28,025 bases of DNA, taken from positions 1-28,025 of the forward strand of contig CAYSCH010000082.1 in assembly GCA_964429355.1 (NCBI GenBank), read 5' to 3'. Under the pieces are notes generated by a model, which ran no database searches, was not told the origin of the DNA, and was given only the letters and a program-made list of their open reading frames with translations. The position numbers and the translations under genes are program-made. This DNA is from JAAYAY01 sp964429355 (GTDB taxonomy: Bacteria; Planctomycetota; Planctomycetia; Pirellulales; Thermoguttaceae). This document shows, one piece after another, positions 24,825-28,025 of the stretch; position 1 is the first letter of the stretch, and every line of letters starts with the position of its first letter.

Positions 24825-25157
24825 TCAATGGCCGCCGCAACCGGGGCAGCCGCCGCCTCGGGGTTGGCTGGGGTTGTCGATCGTGAAGCCGCGGCCCATC
24901 GGGCCGTCCTGAAAATCGATCGTTGTACCATCGAGGTGCAACGCGAATTTCTTCTTGGTGACCAGCGAGACTCCATGATGCTCATATTTTGCATCAACGG
25001 ACGGATCGAATTCAGTGTCGAATCCCAATCCATATTGAAGTCCGCTGCAGCCGCCTCCGCCGATGGCCATTCGCAGACATGTGGCATCGCCGAGCTTCTC
25101 GCCATCGATCAATCGTCTCACTTCAGATGCGGCTGATTCGGTGAGGGTTACTGCCAT
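24825..25157 (-). CDS. A-type iron-sulfur cluster carrier (IscA/ErpA/HesB family), CxxC variant
   Basis: This is a 110-residue protein of normal family length. The first ligand Cys37 is in GGGGCSGLQYG. The typical FALHLDGTTIDFQDGPMGRGFTIDNP core follows. The usual C-terminal C-G-C is instead C104-P-G-C107, ending GGH. A-type carriers receive [Fe-S] clusters and pass them to target proteins. The ribosome site is weak (GGAG 12 bases upstream of ATG 25157). It stands alone on the reverse strand with its own terminator. The neighbouring ferredoxin-ASKHA protein is an obvious Fe-S client, but that link is only by position. Confidence 0.92.
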   Translation of the reverse strand: MAVTLTESAASEVRRLIDGEKLGDATCLRMAIGGGGCSGLQYGLGFDTEFDPSVDAKYEHHGVSLVTKKKFALHLDGTTIDFQDGPMGRGFTIDNPSQPRGGGCPGCGGH

Positions 25158-25346
25158 CAGATTCGCTTGCTCCGTAGAGAGGATATTGAAGGTTACTTAT
25201 CAATCCTACGCGCGCCGGGCCGCTTCGCCAAGGCGAACGCTCACACGGAAGCGAAAAATCCGAGGGCGACGGCGTGGGTTGTGCCACAAGTCCTGTCAGC
25301 ATAACGGTTTCGGGCTTCCGCCAGCCACGCGGCGTCAAAGGGACAG

Positions 25347-26453
25347 CTACCGACTCTCGCTGGCTTCAAGTATCGACCTCAGAAACGCCATGTTGTCTAT
25401 CTGCAAATAGGCAAGTTCACCAGCCATTCTGGCAAACGTCTTGCAGAACCGTAGGTAGTAGGCCGGGTTGTCTCTTGGAGGTTCACCGCTGGTCCAGTCC
25501 CAGGAACCGGCGTCTTGAAGGTCGACCACGGCAATCAGATGACCGCGGATGTAAGGACGCCCCTCTTGCTGGCGAAGATTGTTCGCAGCGCTGAATGCCT
25601 TCTCGAAAACCTGTGGACTCATGATTGCCGAACCGACGGACAGATAGACACCATGTTCCAGGTGATCGACGGACTGGGCGAAGATTCGAGTGTCAGTCGC
25701 CGCCGCTCTCCCGATCGCCGCCCCGTGATACATGGGGTGATTGACGATGATGTCGTAGCCGATCCCCGGATGGACCGTCAGGGGAATGCCGTTCCGGTAG
25801 GCGCAGGCGAGCACCGAGTATCGTTTGAAAGGATGTGGAACCCGCGCAGTGCCGGAGGCAATCGCGTGATCGTGGATGAGTGCCAGGAGGTCGGCCCTTG
25901 CCGCGCAAAGAGGATCAGTGGGAGCCGCTGCGATAGACTGCTGCAAGGCCTGCGCGTTGGGCACGACGACCGTTTCCGTTTCAATCAGTCGTCCCAGCGA
26001 TTCTCCCATTCCGAGTCCCTCGGCGGCCCCGACGGCCACGGCCAGATTGATCCAGCGACCGGTTTCGTCCCAACTGCCAAACCGTCCGATCGGCGCGTTT
26101 TCCCGAACCGACTCCGTGGAAAGCCCCTGATACGCGAACTCCCAATCGTGAATCACGCCTGCACCTTGTGTGGCCAGATGGGTGAGCTGGCCATTCTCGA
26201 TCAATCGGTTCAGCAGCGGGCCGCCGCCATTCTTGATGAGGTGTGCGCCGTAGGTCAACATGACCCCACGCCCCGACTTTCGGGCGATCGCAATCCTGTC
26301 TCGAACCTTTCGGATCCGCTCCGCCAGAACCTCCGGGAATTCGGCGGGGGAGATCTCGGTCTCCGTGACCAGGTCTTCGATTCGTGTCAGGCTCTTCCGC
26401 TCTGCCAGCGGATACACGGCGAGCTTCTTGGTGTCGAGTTGAGGGTAAGTCAT
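25347..26453 (-). CDS. Deoxyhypusine-synthase-like protein of unknown function
   Basis: This is a 368-residue protein without recognised catalytic annotation. Its layout resembles deoxyhypusine synthase: GAHLIKNGGGPLLNRLIENG, LATQGAGVIHDWEFA, RENAPIGRFG, then AYRNGIPLTVHPGIGYDIIVNHP, in the same order as GYTSNLI..., TTAGGVEEDL, RENGINRIGN and ...IPVFSP in eukaryotic enzymes. The GGGVVK strand with the catalytic Lys aligns here to SVGSAIMS, so the Lys is missing. Bacteria lack eIF5A, so this is not a hypusine enzyme. ATG 26453 overlaps the Gfo/Idh stop (ATGA), so the two should act together. A Rossmann-like NAD-binding role is possible. Fold assignment is by motif memory and moderate. Confidence 0.65.
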   Translation of the reverse strand: MTYPQLDTKKLAVYPLAERKSLTRIEDLVTETEISPAEFPEVLAERIRKVRDRIAIARKSGRGVMLTYGAHLIKNGGGPLLNRLIENGQLTHLATQGAGVIHDWEFAYQGLSTESVRENAPIGRFGSWDETGRWINLAVAVGAAEGLGMGESLGRLIETETVVVPNAQALQQSIAAAPTDPLCAARADLLALIHDHAIASGTARVPHPFKRYSVLACAYRNGIPLTVHPGIGYDIIVNHPMYHGAAIGRAAATDTRIFAQSVDHLEHGVYLSVGSAIMSPQVFEKAFSAANNLRQQEGRPYIRGHLIAVVDLQDAGSWDWTSGEPPRDNPAYYLRFCKTFARMAGELAYLQIDNMAFLRSILEASESR

Positions 26454-27475
26454 AGGAGTTCAATCCGCCTTCCTTCTTGGTGGCTCTGATTGGCCTTTTC
26501 CAGGATCTCGACCGCTCGGCAGGTGTCGTCCAGGTCGCCTGTGTTGACAACCAGACTCGTCACCGCACGAAAGAAACGAGTCAGGAGTCGTTCGCCCAGA
26601 GGTCGTTCGCTATCCAGCGATTCGTGATGCCGTCCTGCTTCATCGAACCAGACCAATGTAGACGGCAGGTCGATGAACGCAACCCCTCGCTCGCAGGCTA
26701 CCTGCATGGCGGCCCGAGGCCGGTATCCCAACGCCTCCGACCAACACGCCGGAATATACCGACTGCAACTGATCTGCGCCATTGTTCCCGTACCGGGGTG
26801 CACACCATCCGAAAAATCCAGAGAAATCAACTGGTAATTCGGCTGCGCGAGATCGCCTCGGGAGGAAGGCAATGTTATGTGGGCCGTCGAGGTGACCCAG
26901 GTTGGCTCCGCACCTGCAACGAATCGGCACCAATCGAGCAACTCGACCAGGTCGTGACGACAATCGTCCTGGGCCGAGCCCGGCACACCATGGTTCGCTC
27001 GAATACCCTCGGGACTGCGGAAATGGCAGAAAATCAGGTTGGGTGAGCCAAGGCGTGTCGCCATCAGTTCCTTGAGACGAAGAGTGGCCGGCGCGTGCCG
27101 CCGCACCAATTCACCCTGATATGCGATGCCCGAATCGCGGACTCGCCGGCGAAGCAATTCACTCTCCGCCAGGGTAATGCTCGTCGCGCTGGCCGAATAG
27201 ATCGACTTGCCGGAATCGCAGGCAGCCAGTACGGGCAAAACACCGTACCATCCTTCTCCCAGGAGCAGAACGGCATCCACGTCTTCCCGTTGGGTAAGGC
27301 TACGGAACCCATCCATCGTGACGGCGCCGAAACGCATCGCCACCAGTTGAGCCCGGTGGGTGATCTGATCAAAAACGGCCTTGACCTCAAAACGGTCGGC
27401 CAGGGTGCGCAGTGCCGGCTGGTGGCGACTTTCCCACCCGTTGCCCAAGCCAATCAGTCCAAGACGTAGTTTCAC
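26450..27475 (-). CDS. Gfo/Idh/MocA-like protein lacking the EKP catalytic motif
   Basis: This is a 341-residue protein. The N-terminal nucleotide fingerprint is LIGLGNGWES (7-16). The later layout fits Gfo/Idh/MocA dehydrogenases: an RRHAPATLRLKELM helix, a large beta sheet and HDLVELLDWCRF. The usual CEKPLA catalytic stretch is replaced by SIYSASATS (91-99), so the catalytic Lys is absent. It may bind a sugar or cofactor without standard hydride transfer, or use other residues. The start is GTG 27475; AGGAG is 13 bases upstream, farther than usual. Its stop overlaps the next gene by ATGA. Together the pair looks like a two-gene operon of unknown pathway. Confidence 0.8.
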   Translation of the reverse strand: MKLRLGLIGLGNGWESRHQPALRTLADRFEVKAVFDQITHRAQLVAMRFGAVTMDGFRSLTQREDVDAVLLLGEGWYGVLPVLAACDSGKSIYSASATSITLAESELLRRRVRDSGIAYQGELVRRHAPATLRLKELMATRLGSPNLIFCHFRSPEGIRANHGVPGSAQDDCRHDLVELLDWCRFVAGAEPTWVTSTAHITLPSSRGDLAQPNYQLISLDFSDGVHPGTGTMAQISCSRYIPACWSEALGYRPRAAMQVACERGVAFIDLPSTLVWFDEAGRHHESLDSERPLGERLLTRFFRAVTSLVVNTGDLDDTCRAVEILEKANQSHQEGRRIELL

Positions 27476-28025
27476 CGAGAAAAGAATCTCCTGGAGCGGC
27501 GAGTTGCGGTGGTGATCGAGGGGGCGTCAAACGAGTGGAAAGCGAAAGCCGCAAATTAACAGACCCGTGATTATATCGGATGCCCAGGAGCTCACCAGAA
27601 CGCTGATGGAGGAAGTTTTTTCGGAGTTTTTTTCGGCGAAACCGAAGCCGAGCCACGGAGCAGGTCCGACCAGGACCGAGGCAAGGACCGTGGATAAATG
27701 GGTAATGTAAACGGACGCTCTGGTGATCTGCGAAATGCGGGAAAGAACTCAAGATCGACATTTTACCAGAAATCCTTGTGAGAACAGTCGTTATCCCCGC
27801 CGAGGGAGTACTCCGAAAGGCGGGTGTCTATCTCTTCTTTTTGGTGAGGAGCCCTAATAGTCATCCAGGGATTCCTGGGGTCAACATGCCTCCTAGAATG
27901 GCCAGACCCACTTGCACGTGCAGTTTACGCAAGTAGACTGGCTAGTTCGTGACCCACCGGTCGTCTTGGAACGGCATCATCTGGATGGGCACCCGCGCGG
28001 CGATGAGGATAAGTCGCACTACAAC
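27476..28025. other. Terminal non-coding stretch (550 bases)
   Basis: I see no supported gene. It contains the upstream region of the Gfo/Idh-like gene, tandem T-rich repeats at 27614-27636 (AGTTTTTTCGG then AGTTTTTTTCGG), clustered GGACCG-like words at 27660-27692, and a hairpin at 27796-27824. A reverse open frame at 27387-27761 mostly overlaps the oxidoreductase gene in another frame and is not credible. Confidence 0.55.
27796..27845 (+). terminator. Candidate terminator hairpin CCCGCC...GGCGGG with T-rich tail
   Basis: The 6-bp stem encloses a palindrome GGAGTACTCC and is followed by TGTCTATCTCTTCTTTTT. No forward gene lies just upstream in the window, so it could end a small RNA or an unseen transcript. 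Confidence 0.4.

Noticed and set aside
25347..26453. True deoxyhypusine synthase
   Set aside because: The catalytic lysine position is not conserved and bacteria have no eIF5A substrate; only a fold relation is proposed.
27387..27761. Reverse open frame at the right end
   Set aside because: Half lies in another frame of the Gfo/Idh-like gene and the rest in repeat-rich non-coding sequence.

Overview
This window is about 28 kb of moderately GC-rich, gene-dense bacterial DNA. It looks like a draft-genome contig, because there are three runs of exactly ten N (3325-3334, 19469-19478, 20495-20504). No rRNA, tRNA, CRISPR array or intact mobile element was seen. The gene mix suggests a planctomycete or a close relative of that superphylum: a short secreted carboxypeptidase-regulatory-like protein with a Gly-rich hydrophobic tail, tandem divergent Hsp70s, a ligase-TPR fusion, a deoxyhypusine-synthase-like protein beside a Gfo/Idh protein, and a corrinoid-activator-type ASKHA ferredoxin. 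This assignment is inference from gene content, not from a marker gene.

The left half (about 1-18.4 kb) is a surface-polysaccharide locus. A forward operon (1-6.85 kb) holds the end of a glycosyltransferase, a frameshifted zinc-ribbon methyltransferase, and an N-acetyl-sugar amidotransferase-HisH-HisF trio. This trio is the known type of module that builds acetamidino groups on amino sugars. A two-domain dehydrogenase fusion and a second methyltransferase follow. A reverse UDP-glucuronate-epimerase-type gene and a forward KAS III gene come next. A reverse operon (15.7 to 9.45 kb) then encodes the export and assembly machinery: outer-membrane export lipoprotein, Wzz/tyrosine autokinase, and O-antigen-ligase/polymerase with TPRs. 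Across an 0.89 kb divergent spacer lies a WecA/MraY-type initiating phosphoglycosyltransferase, followed by a small secreted protein.

The middle (18.5-20.6 kb) is an Hsp70 region scarred by two assembly gaps. One Hsp70 appears to be a single intact gene wrongly split by inserted Ns. The other gap probably hides most of a second, upstream Hsp70, of which only the first residues remain.

The right part (20.8-27.5 kb) is a metabolic and regulatory block. A zinc alcohol dehydrogenase is divergent from a LysR regulator. The LysR gene overlaps a gene for a ferredoxin-ASKHA corrinoid-protein activator (RACo type). The spacer between the divergent genes holds three palindromes and a promoter that would make the LysR mRNA leaderless. 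Reverse-strand genes follow: an A-type Fe-S carrier with a CxxC tail and its intrinsic terminator, and an overlapping pair made of a Gfo/Idh-like protein without the EKP motif and a deoxyhypusine-synthase-like protein without the catalytic lysine. The last 550 bases hold no convincing gene.
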